Positions 1-6,346 of a stretch of DNA of 6,956 nt are shown here, piece after piece. Position 1 is the stretch's first letter; each line of letters opens with the position of its first letter. Below the pieces are notes generated by a model. The model searched no databases and was not told the DNA's origin. It saw only the letters and a program-made list of their open reading frames with translations. Source of the stretch: Tissierellia bacterium (GTDB lineage: Bacteria; Bacillota_A; Clostridia; Tissierellales; Peptoniphilaceae); contig JAAZCH010000058.1 in assembly GCA_012513395.1 (NCBI GenBank), positions 1 through 6,956 of the forward strand, read 5' to 3'. Position numbers and translations under genes: made by a program.

Positions 1-79
1 TAACATATCCAGTGGCAAGTAGTTTTGAAAGTAAAACTACCCCTTGTCCTCCCACTCCTGTAAATAAAATATTTTTCAT
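1..79 (-). CDS. iorB: Indolepyruvate ferredoxin oxidoreductase beta subunit, N-terminal fragment (runs off window)
   Basis: Only the first 26 codons are inside the window. The translation begins MKNILFTGVGGQGVVLLSK, which carries the G-x-G-G-Q-G motif (GVGGQG, residues 8-13) that opens the gamma-type domain of 2-oxoacid:acceptor oxidoreductases. This is the expected start of IorB. With IorA it would form the complex that interconverts indolepyruvate and indoleacetyl-CoA using ferredoxin in the cytoplasm. The ATG overlaps the TGA stop of iorA in an ATGA arrangement. A GGAGGT ribosome binding site lies inside the last codons of iorA, so translational coupling is likely. Expression should depend on the T-box upstream of iorA. 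The remainder (IorB is usually about 190-200 residues) lies to the left of the window. Family identity is well supported by the motif and the neighbour. Substrate range (indolepyruvate versus other arylpyruvates) cannot be read from this fragment. Confidence 0.9.
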   Translation of the reverse strand, partial: MKNILFTGVGGQGVVLLSKLLATGYV

Positions 80-1869
80 CACTTAACCTCCACTATTGCC
101 CCAGTTGGACAAATCGGTTCACATATTCCACAGCCGTAACAGAGATTGTAATCTATATCAATTTTTCCATCACCTTTAATCAAAGCAGGCCAACCTAATT
201 TCTTTACGCACCTTTTGCAATTTATGCAATTATTTTTCACAGTGTACTTTGTATCAGGCTTAAACAGTTTAATACAAGGTGACTCAAACACAATTGCCCT
301 AACTCCTTTTAAATCTGCTAGTCTTTGGGATTCTTTAATCACTATTTCTGTTTCAAAAGGATCTAATCTCACCACTTCGTCTACACCTAAGGCTTTTAGA
401 ACTTCTGGTATGGAGATTTTTTTATGTTTTTCTCCCATCATAGTTTCTCCGGTACTAGGACTAGGCTGTTTTCCTGTCATAGCAGTAGTTCCATTATCTA
501 AAATTACCACGATTAAATCTGTCTTATTGTAAATTGCATTTACAACTCCAGTAATTCCCGAATGGAAAAATGTAGAGTCACCGATAAAAGAAAAATTGAC
601 TATCTTTTCTTCACTACGTTTAATCCCTTGGGCCATGGTAATTCCAGCTCCCATGCAAAGACAGGTGTCCACCATCTCTAATGGTGGTGCATTTCCCAAA
701 GTATAACAACCAATGTCCCCTGTGAAAACAGAACGTCTTTTTTTCATGGCTTCTTTAACTGCGTAAAAAGCTCCCCTATGAGGACATCCAGCACAAAGTG
801 TAGGAGGGCGATTCGGTATTAAATCTAGATAGTTTTTACTATTTTTATCTTTTAAATTATCAATTCCCAAGAAATTAAAAACTATTGGCTTTAAATTTTC
901 CACAGAATTTTCTCCTGCTATTGGTGTAGTTCTTGTATGCTTTCCCAATATATCTATATTCAATTTGTGCCTTCCAATGACTTTGAGAATTTCATCTTCT
1001 AAATAACTGGACAGTTCCTCAATTATCAAAACCCTTTCCATTCCTTCCAAATAATTTAATGCTAAATCTTCTGGAAAAGGATATGGAGTAGATACTTTTA
1101 ATAACTTGTAATCAAAAAAATCTATTTCACTTAATATTTCTTGAACATATTCATAGCTAACCCCTTGGGTAATAATGCCTAATTTACCAGATCCATGTAG
1201 CAAGTTTTCTTTCATCTTAGAAAATTCCCTTCCCATTTTAGGATTTCTTTCTTCGATTTTTAAATGATTCTCATAAGATAAAGCTGGAAATATAACCCAC
1301 TTTGGGTCTTTTTTAAATTTTTCAGTTATCTTCTTTTCCAATTTCAAACTTGGAGAAAAAGATTCCACGCTATGACAAACTCTAGTGGTAGGCCTTATTA
1401 TTACAGGAGTATTGTATTTTTCTGAAAGTTCAAAAGCTTTTACCATAAATTCATATCCTTCTGAGGGGCTACTGGGATCTAAAACTGGAATTTTAGAAAA
1501 GCTTCCAAATACTCTAGTATCCTGTTCCGTTTGGGATGAAATAGGTCCTGGATCATCTGCTACAAGAATTACTACTCCTGCTCCTACGCCTATATATGCT
1601 AAGTTCATTACAGCATCTGATGCAGCATTTAGTCCCACCTGTTTCATAGTAACAAGTGCACGCATTCCACCAAAAGACGCACCAGCCGCCACTTCTATTG
1701 CGACTTTTTCATTTACAGACCACTCGACGTAAATTTCTTTACTTTCATTATTACTAGCTACATACTCCAACACTTCGCTAGAAGGTGTCCCAGGATATCC
1801 TGTCACTACTTCTACTCCAGCATCTATAGCACCTAGTGCCATAGCCTCATTTCCCATTAATATTTTCAT
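79..1869 (-). CDS. iorA: Indolepyruvate ferredoxin oxidoreductase alpha subunit
   Basis: This 596-residue cytoplasmic, TPP-dependent subunit interconverts arylpyruvates (indolepyruvate) with aryl-acetyl-CoA plus CO2, using ferredoxin. The N-terminal pyrimidine-binding domain has GYPGTPSSE (24-32), Glu54 in WSVNEK, which fits the cofactor-activating glutamate, and DDPGPISSQTEQDTR (105-119). The TPP domain has CAGCPH (359-364), GDIGCYTLG (384-392) and the diphosphate motif GDS (430-432) followed by NGTT (459-462). The C-terminus is a two-cluster ferredoxin-like domain. Cys548/551/554 form the first set and Cys577/580/583/587 the second. The position where I expect the fourth ligand of the first set (GCPA in relatives, from memory) is Trp560. 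I chose the ATG at 1869 because an AGGGAG site sits 6 nt upstream. The same frame is open 19 codons further, but those codons lie inside the T-box terminator. The length is normal for IorA. The gene is preceded by a tryptophan-type T-box and followed by overlapping iorB. Confidence 0.95.
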   Translation of the reverse strand: MKILMGNEAMALGAIDAGVEVVTGYPGTPSSEVLEYVASNNESKEIYVEWSVNEKVAIEVAAGASFGGMRALVTMKQVGLNAASDAVMNLAYIGVGAGVVILVADDPGPISSQTEQDTRVFGSFSKIPVLDPSSPSEGYEFMVKAFELSEKYNTPVIIRPTTRVCHSVESFSPSLKLEKKITEKFKKDPKWVIFPALSYENHLKIEERNPKMGREFSKMKENLLHGSGKLGIITQGVSYEYVQEILSEIDFFDYKLLKVSTPYPFPEDLALNYLEGMERVLIIEELSSYLEDEILKVIGRHKLNIDILGKHTRTTPIAGENSVENLKPIVFNFLGIDNLKDKNSKNYLDLIPNRPPTLCAGCPHRGAFYAVKEAMKKRRSVFTGDIGCYTLGNAPPLEMVDTCLCMGAGITMAQGIKRSEEKIVNFSFIGDSTFFHSGITGVVNAIYNKTDLIVVILDNGTTAMTGKQPSPSTGETMMGEKHKKISIPEVLKALGVDEVVRLDPFETEIVIKESQRLADLKGVRAIVFESPCIKLFKPDTKYTVKNNCINCKRCVKKLGWPALIKGDGKIDIDYNLCYGCGICEPICPTGAIVEVK

Positions 1870-1893
1870 CTTACTCTCCCTAAAATTAAAAAT

Positions 1894-1930
1894 AAAAAAA
1901 CCACTTGCCCCAAAAACAAGGAGCAAATGG
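1894..1930 (-). terminator. Intrinsic terminator of the T-box leader
   Basis: On the minus strand, CCATTTGCTCC (1930-1920) pairs with GGGGCAAGTGG (1911-1901) in an 11-bp stem containing three G-U pairs. The loop is short and U-rich, and a run of seven T follows (1900-1894). The 5' arm shares UUUGCUCC with the 3' half of the antiterminator, so the two structures exclude each other. This is the regulated attenuator of iorAB. It would also stop read-through from the upstream transporter operon, because no other terminator is visible before it. Confidence 0.93.
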
Positions 1931-2150
1931 TATTACGGTGCCATCCTATCTTTTGCATTTAATAAAATTAAACACACTCAATCAGATACTAACATATCTT
2001 CATCTCTGTAACGGGAGATACCCGTCTCGGCTACTGTAATTCGCCTCGCATTCATAGACCCATTCACTTAAGAAATATTATCTGATTCCACCACCTCAGA
2101 CTCTCTATAAATATCTTTAATAAGCTACTACTTTCTACTCATCAATTTCA
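1894..2150 (-). promoter_or_regulatory. T-box riboswitch, tryptophan (UGG) specifier, controlling iorAB
   Basis: All canonical T-box parts can be traced on the minus strand. Stem I has a kink-turn-like GATGAG/TGA element next to a TAGA/TCTA helix (2137-2134 with 2058-2055). Its specifier loop has the AGUA motif (from 2132) opposite GAA (2065-2063). The distal end has GAGAG (2105-2101), then a TCTGA/TCAGA stem with GGTGGTGG in its loop (2094-2087). Directly after GAA comes TGG (2062-2060) followed by a purine, so the specifier reads Trp. A Stem III-like ACGGG/CCCGT hairpin lies at 2025-2011. The antiterminator is AGGA, the bulge TGGCACC, then GTAA/TTGC, closed by TCCT. In the bulge TGGC (1943-1940) would pair with a GCCA acceptor end, that is discriminator G73, which bacterial tRNA-Trp carries. 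Uncharged tRNA-Trp would stabilise the antiterminator and allow iorAB transcription. Pairing was done by eye; the Stem II region (about 2050-2028) is the least certain part. Confidence 0.93.
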
Positions 2151-2161
2151 CTATAAGTTAA

Positions 2162-2190
2162 TTTATACCACTTATTTAATTATTTGTCAA
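2162..2190 (-). promoter_or_regulatory. Sigma-A type promoter for the T-box/iorAB transcript
   Basis: The -35 box is TTGACA (2190-2185), a perfect consensus. The -10 box is TATAAA (2167-2162), and the spacer is 17 bp. Transcription should begin near 2155, just ahead of T-box Stem I. The promoter begins 22 bp after the phosphodiesterase stop codon, which marks iorAB as its own unit. No operator-like palindrome is visible, so control appears to be by attenuation. Confidence 0.88.
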
Positions 2191-2212
2191 TAAATTTTTA
2201 GCCTTATATAAT

Positions 2213-3475
2213 TTAAACTAGGGCTTCTTCAATTTCCCTTTCCACCATATCTTCAATTCCTAAGTTTAATATTTTATCCACAGTTGGTGCAAATCTTATT
2301 AATTCTTCCATTTCAATAATCTTACCCTTATGAAAAGCTGGCCCCACAAAAATACCCATAGCTAAATTTCCTTCTTTTTCCGGTAAAAATCCGTGATTAC
2401 CCGCAACGTTAACTACATTTTCTTCAGATATAATTTCCCCAATTGCAGTAGCTTCAAAAGCAAACCCTTCCTTAGCTTCTACCCACAATACTGCTCTACT
2501 ACTAGCGCCCATATTTTTAATTTCTTGTTCAGAAAAAATCCTATCTATCCCTTCTATTTCTAATTCCAAAATTCTATTTTCAATTTTCTCAATTAACTCT
2601 TTATCGTCAGGATTTTTTAAATATAGGGCAGCAGATCCTCCACAAGTTAAAAAATATGCTTCATAGTCATTAGTAGTTCCATCAGGATTTGGAATAAGTA
2701 AATTCATTTCTTCTAGCATTTTATTAAGTCTTATTCCTACTGATGTGTCAATTTGACTGTGGTCGCTCATAAACATAATATTTATTTCATCTAAGGGGCG
2801 TATTTTAGATATATTTTCAAACAATTCATCTAATCTCTTATCTAGTCTTTCAATCCCTCTGTTTATTCCAAAATGTTTAGCGCCATATCTATGTTTTATA
2901 TGGTCTACATCCACTAAATGCATGAAAGTAATATCTGGTTGATATTTTTCAAAAGTATATGCTGCAGCTTTTGAAATGTATTCGTCCTTTTCATCCTGAG
3001 TTGATTCCGCAGTAAATTCACCAAATTTTTCTTCCAATTCCAGTATAAAATCAGAACTACCCTTTCTCATAAGATGATCTTTTAAATACTCCCCATCAAA
3101 AGACCATGCTTCAGGTAAATTAAAAGATATATCTCCAAATCCAGTTGCAGGCCATCTAAAAGCAGCAACCTTTAAATTTTTTCTCTTTGCTGCACGAAAA
3201 ATTGAATCCCCCTTTAGTTCTACTTCGTCCCAATACCAATCCATTTTTTGTTTTTCAGGCTCTAGTTTTAAATTATTATCAATTCCATGGGATATTGGAT
3301 ATCTACCAGAAACAACTGTAGAATGAATTGGATAAGTCAATGTTGGATAAATCGATTTAAATCTTCTAATCCAAGTTCCTTGGTTAATACATTTTTTAAA
3401 AAATGGTAAATTTTTATATACATCTTCATCTGAATACCCCAAAGCATCCAGTGAAATTATAAATAATGGATTCAT
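2213..3475 (-). CDS. Alkaline phosphatase family protein, nucleotide pyrophosphatase/phosphodiesterase (NPP) type
   Basis: This 420-residue protein has the two-metal catalytic set of the NPP branch of the alkaline phosphatase superfamily. Asp10 (SLDALG) is a metal ligand and Thr47 in PTLTYPIHSTVVSGRYPISHG is the likely nucleophile. Asp191 and His195 lie in a D-x3-H-x2-G motif, followed by Asp238-His239 (SDH) and His361 (NHGF). All expected ligands are present, so it should be active. Such enzymes cleave phosphodiesters, pyrophosphates or, in phosphonoacetate hydrolase, a C-P bond. The N-terminus lacks a signal peptide or membrane segment, so it should act in the cytoplasm. The ATG at 3475 follows AAGGAGA by 6 nt and lies 13 bp after the UgpE-like permease, as the last gene of the operon. 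That place is taken by UgpQ in E. coli ugp, so hydrolysis of an imported phosphodiester is a fair inference. The exact substrate cannot be read from the sequence. Confidence 0.88.
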   Translation of the reverse strand: MNPLFIISLDALGYSDEDVYKNLPFFKKCINQGTWIRRFKSIYPTLTYPIHSTVVSGRYPISHGIDNNLKLEPEKQKMDWYWDEVELKGDSIFRAAKRKNLKVAAFRWPATGFGDISFNLPEAWSFDGEYLKDHLMRKGSSDFILELEEKFGEFTAESTQDEKDEYISKAAAYTFEKYQPDITFMHLVDVDHIKHRYGAKHFGINRGIERLDKRLDELFENISKIRPLDEINIMFMSDHSQIDTSVGIRLNKMLEEMNLLIPNPDGTTNDYEAYFLTCGGSAALYLKNPDDKELIEKIENRILELEIEGIDRIFSEQEIKNMGASSRAVLWVEAKEGFAFEATAIGEIISEENVVNVAGNHGFLPEKEGNLAMGIFVGPAFHKGKIIEMEELIRFAPTVDKILNLGIEDMVEREIEEALV

Positions 3476-3488
3476 TGTAATCTCCTTT

Positions 3489-4352
3489 TTATTTTATTCC
3501 AGTATAAGTGAAAGCTTCAATAATCTTCTTTTGAGCAAAAATAAATACTATGACAATTGGTAATACTAAAATGATATTTCCTGCCATCAAGATATTCCAA
3601 CTAATTCCATCCATAGTAGATCTTAGCATACTAACACCCAGTGGCAATGTTCTTACTGTATCTTTAGTCGTCATAACCAATGGCCAAAAATAGTCGTTCC
3701 AAATACTAATAAATGTAAAAAGACCAATAGTTACCAATGTTCCCTTCGCTTGAGGAACCATAATCTTGTATAAAATTTTCAAATCTGATGCGTTGTCTAA
3801 TATAGCAGCTTCTAAAATCTCTTCTGGAACTTGCATAAATCTTTGTCTTAACAAAAATATTCCAAAAGCAGAACTTGCAAAAGGTAAAATCAAAGACCAA
3901 TATGTGTTTAATAAATTCCATTTAGACATCATTAAAAACACAGGCAAAAATATTAGTTGAGCTGGAATCATCATGGTAATTAAAGTCAATGAGAAAAGTA
4001 AATTCTTACCAAAAAACTTATATCTAGCAAAAGCATAAGCTGCAGGAATTATAGTTAGCATCTGTAATGCTACAACAGATAATGTTACTATAACAGAACT
4101 CATAGTATACTTTAGAAAAGGACCCGAATTCCAAGCTTTAATAAAATTTTCAAAATGCCAAGTTTTAGGCAAAATTGTTGGTGGTATTGCTAAAGTCTCT
4201 GATAAACTTTTAAAAGATGTAAGAAACATCCATACAAAGGGAACGAGGAATACTCCTGCTATTAATAGAACAAATATATTATTTAATATTTTTTTAATTG
4301 GAACTTCAATTCTTTGGGTTTCATTTTTTATTTCGTCAACTTTTACAGTCAT
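3489..4352 (-). CDS. Carbohydrate/organophosphate ABC transporter permease, CUT1 family, UgpE-like
   Basis: This 287-residue inner-membrane subunit is the MalG/UgpE-type partner of the next permease upstream. About six hydrophobic segments are visible (roughly 24-47, 82-110, 118-142, 150-168, 204-224, 254-273). The first ends in the PFVWMFLTSFKS motif typical of this subunit. The EAA loop that contacts the ATPase is at 181-200 (EAAILDNASDLK...MVP); the usual Gly after Asp is Asn186-Asn187 region sequence DNAS here. The C-terminus FTYTGIK is a variant of the usual ending with a Gly-x-Lys. The ATG at 4352 follows AGGAGG at good spacing and lies 9 bp after the stop of the UgpA-like permease. It passes substrate delivered by the binding protein, driven by the UgpC-like ATPase. 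Membership of CUT1 is secure. Glycerol-3-phosphate-type specificity is inferred from the operon only; a sugar or oligosaccharide remains possible. Confidence 0.9.
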   Translation of the reverse strand: MTVKVDEIKNETQRIEVPIKKILNNIFVLLIAGVFLVPFVWMFLTSFKSLSETLAIPPTILPKTWHFENFIKAWNSGPFLKYTMSSVIVTLSVVALQMLTIIPAAYAFARYKFFGKNLLFSLTLITMMIPAQLIFLPVFLMMSKWNLLNTYWSLILPFASSAFGIFLLRQRFMQVPEEILEAAILDNASDLKILYKIMVPQAKGTLVTIGLFTFISIWNDYFWPLVMTTKDTVRTLPLGVSMLRSTMDGISWNILMAGNIILVLPIVIVFIFAQKKIIEAFTYTGIK

Positions 4353-4361
4353 ATTTCCCTC

Positions 4362-5231
4362 CTATTGATAAAAAACACGTTTAGACATCAATCTAAAGTA
4401 TATAAATGTAAATATCGAAATTACAATTAATAATATTACTCCAGCAGCAGAAGCATGACCTATTCTAAAAAACTTAAATCCGTATTCATAAATATAATAG
4501 ACTAGAGTATTTGAAGCATTAGCTGGTCCTCCCTGTGTCATAATATTAATAGTTTCAAATACCTTAAAGCTAGAAATTATACTTGTTATTCCAACAAAAA
4601 ATATCGTAGGAGATAACATAGGAATAGTAATCTTAAATAATTTTCTTAGTTTTGAAGTGTTGTCCAAAGCAGCAGCTTCATAGATATCTTCTGGAATACT
4701 CTGTAAACCTGCTATAAAAATTAGAGTATAATATCCCACGGATTTCCAGACGGAAACAATAATTAAAGATATAATTACCATTTTAGAGTCCGTAAGCCAA
4801 TTCACAGAATCCATACCAAGTCCATTTAATATCTGATTAAGTAGACCATAACTGTCATCCATTATCCACATCCATAACATAGATACAGAAACTAAAGATA
4901 TAATATGTGGAGAGAATATACTACTTTGAGCAAAAGAATATATTAGTCCTTTTTTATTTAGCCAAAGAGCAATAAATAAAGCAATAATAATAGTTAAACC
5001 TACAGTGCCTAATGTGTACGCCACAGTATTAGATAATACTTGTTGAAACCTTCCATCATTAGCCAAGGTGGTGTAATTGGTAAGACCAATAAAATTCATA
5101 TCTGGTGTAACAAAATTCCAATCATGAAATGATAAATATATCATGTATCCTATGGGAATAATGAAAAACAGAAAAAATATAATCATAGCAGGCAAGATCA
5201 TAACATATGGAGTCACCTTATTTTTATCCAT
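4362..5231 (-). CDS. Carbohydrate/organophosphate ABC transporter permease, CUT1 family, UgpA-like
   Basis: This is a 289-residue membrane subunit of the MalF/UgpA type. The N-terminus MDKNKVTPYVMILPAMI is typical of short UgpA-like permeases. Six hydrophobic segments are seen near 9-33, 68-91, 105-125, 150-175, 205-227 and 261-280. The EAA loop is at 185-204 (EAAALDNTSKLRKLF...IP), with Asn191 in place of the usual glycine. The TQGGPANAS segment (232-240) before the last helix is also characteristic. I chose the ATG at 5231 because a GAGG site lies 6 nt upstream and the resulting N-terminus fits the family. The frame also has ATG codons at 5246 and 5243 with a poorer site, which would add MMRLL. 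With the chosen start the gene overlaps the end of the ATPase gene by 8 nt, which suggests translational coupling. It pairs with the UgpE-like permease 9 bp downstream. The substrate is not determined by the sequence. Confidence 0.9.
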   Translation of the reverse strand: MDKNKVTPYVMILPAMIIFFLFFIIPIGYMIYLSFHDWNFVTPDMNFIGLTNYTTLANDGRFQQVLSNTVAYTLGTVGLTIIIALFIALWLNKKGLIYSFAQSSIFSPHIISLVSVSMLWMWIMDDSYGLLNQILNGLGMDSVNWLTDSKMVIISLIIVSVWKSVGYYTLIFIAGLQSIPEDIYEAAALDNTSKLRKLFKITIPMLSPTIFFVGITSIISSFKVFETINIMTQGGPANASNTLVYYIYEYGFKFFRIGHASAAGVILLIVISIFTFIYFRLMSKRVFYQ

Positions 5232-6324
5232 TAATAACCTCATCATTTATATACTCTTCATCATTTCCAAATAGTTCCAAGGGAGTATTTATCGGAATTA
5301 TTAAATCTCCATTTTCATCAAAGTACTTAAGACTTCTTCTTGGAATTTCTAAATAGGCATCTTTTCCTCCAATTGTATTTTTTTCAAAAGATTTTATTTG
5401 AACATCTCCAAACTCGTTGGATACAGTGTAAACAGTTTCAGAACCTAAAACCTCAACAGTTTGAATATGAGATTTTAGAATAATATTTTTACTATCTTGT
5501 GGTTTTACTAAACGCAACTGTCCATCTTCTGGTCGAAAACCAACGTAATGCACTTTTGGATCTAAAGATTTAAAATGACTTTTTATATTTTCTATATTTT
5601 GTATATTCATAGGAGGTGAGCCTATAAATTGGGCAGTAAATAAATTTTTAGGATTGTTATAAACTTCTCTAGGATTATCTACTTGCATTATTTCACCTTT
5701 ATTTAAAATGACTATTTCAGTTCCCATACTCATAGCCTCAACTTGATCATGGGTTACATAAATAAAAGTAGTTTTTAACTCCTCATGAAGTTTTTTCAAT
5801 TCCACTCGCATTTGTACTCTAAGTTTTGCATCCAAGTTAGAAAGAGGTTCATCTAAAATAAATACATCAGGTTTTTTCACCATAGCCCTCGCTAAAGCTA
5901 CCCTTTGTCTTTGTCCACCTGATAGCTGACTAGGTTTTCTGTCTAAATATTCATTTAAAGACACAGTTTTAGTTATGTCTTCTATAAGACGATTCCTTTC
6001 TTCCTTTGGAATTTTATTATTTTCTAATCCAAATTCTATATTCTCTCTTACAGTCATAGTTGGATAGAGGGCATAATTTTGAAATACCATTGCCACTCCT
6101 CGTTTACCGGGCTCTACATCATTTACTAATCTATCACCAATGTAAATATTTCCACTCGTCTGCTTTTCTAGTCCAGCAATCATCCTCAAGGTTGTGGATT
6201 TGCCACAACCCGAAGGACCTAGGAGGACTGTAAAAGATCCGTCCTTTATAAGAAGATTCATATCTTTTACAGCATAATCATTGTCGAATTTTTTAAAAAC
6301 ATTTTTTAAAACTATATTTGCCAT
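5224..6324 (-). CDS. ugpC: ABC transporter ATP-binding protein, UgpC/MalK type
   Basis: This 366-residue cytoplasmic ATPase energises CUT1-type importers. All nucleotide-binding motifs are intact. Walker A is GPSGCGKST (36-44), the Q-loop is Gln82 in VFQNYALYP, the signature is LSGGQ (134-138), Walker B ends in Asp158-Glu159, the D-loop is SNLD (162-165) and the switch is His192. About 130 residues follow as a MalK-like regulatory/TOBE region, with VGFRPEDG in the expected position. The length is close to the roughly 355-370 usual for UgpC/MalK proteins. The ATG at 6324 follows GGGAG at normal spacing, 22 bp after the binding-protein stop. The 3' end overlaps the UgpA-like permease. Here the ATPase precedes both permeases, unlike E. 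coli ugpBAEC. Many Gram-positive CUT1 operons lack a dedicated ATPase and share one (MsmK-type); this operon carries its own. The symbol reflects family resemblance, not a proven substrate. Confidence 0.9.
   Translation of the reverse strand: MANIVLKNVFKKFDNDYAVKDMNLLIKDGSFTVLLGPSGCGKSTTLRMIAGLEKQTSGNIYIGDRLVNDVEPGKRGVAMVFQNYALYPTMTVRENIEFGLENNKIPKEERNRLIEDITKTVSLNEYLDRKPSQLSGGQRQRVALARAMVKKPDVFILDEPLSNLDAKLRVQMRVELKKLHEELKTTFIYVTHDQVEAMSMGTEIVILNKGEIMQVDNPREVYNNPKNLFTAQFIGSPPMNIQNIENIKSHFKSLDPKVHYVGFRPEDGQLRLVKPQDSKNIILKSHIQTVEVLGSETVYTVSNEFGDVQIKSFEKNTIGGKDAYLEIPRRSLKYFDENGDLIIPINTPLELFGNDEEYINDEVING
5238..5241 (-). promoter_or_regulatory. Ribosome binding site that decides the UgpA-like permease start
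   Basis: GAGG lies 6 nt before the ATG at 5231 and inside the last codons of the ATPase gene. It supports the 5231 start over the ATGs at 5246 and 5243, whose upstream sequence offers only a weak GAAGAG. Confidence 0.6.
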
Positions 6325-6346
6325 AATTTCTCCCTTTTCTAAACTC

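Noticed and set aside
215..532. Plus-strand open frame of 105 codons
   Set aside because: It lies wholly antisense to iorA, shows no recognisable family and no convincing ribosome binding site.
1385..1732. Plus-strand open frame of 115 codons
   Set aside because: Antisense shadow of the conserved iorA N-terminal domain; no independent coding evidence.
1870..1926. In-frame 5' extension of iorA (19 codons from an upstream TTG)
   Set aside because: These codons lie in the T-box terminator and its T run, and a good AGGGAG site serves the ATG at 1869, whose product begins like other IorA proteins.
2055..2068. Other codon readings of the T-box specifier (AUG Met, GGG Gly, GUC Val)
   Set aside because: They are out of register with the GAA that precedes the specifier, and the C in the acceptor bulge does not suit the A73 of tRNA-Met or U73 of tRNA-Gly.
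2191..2212. Possible terminator after the phosphodiesterase gene
   Set aside because: Only AT-rich sequence with no stable hairpin followed by a T run.
3706..3960. Short open frames on both strands inside the UgpE-like permease gene
   Set aside because: They are alternative frames of a well-supported membrane protein gene, with no family match.
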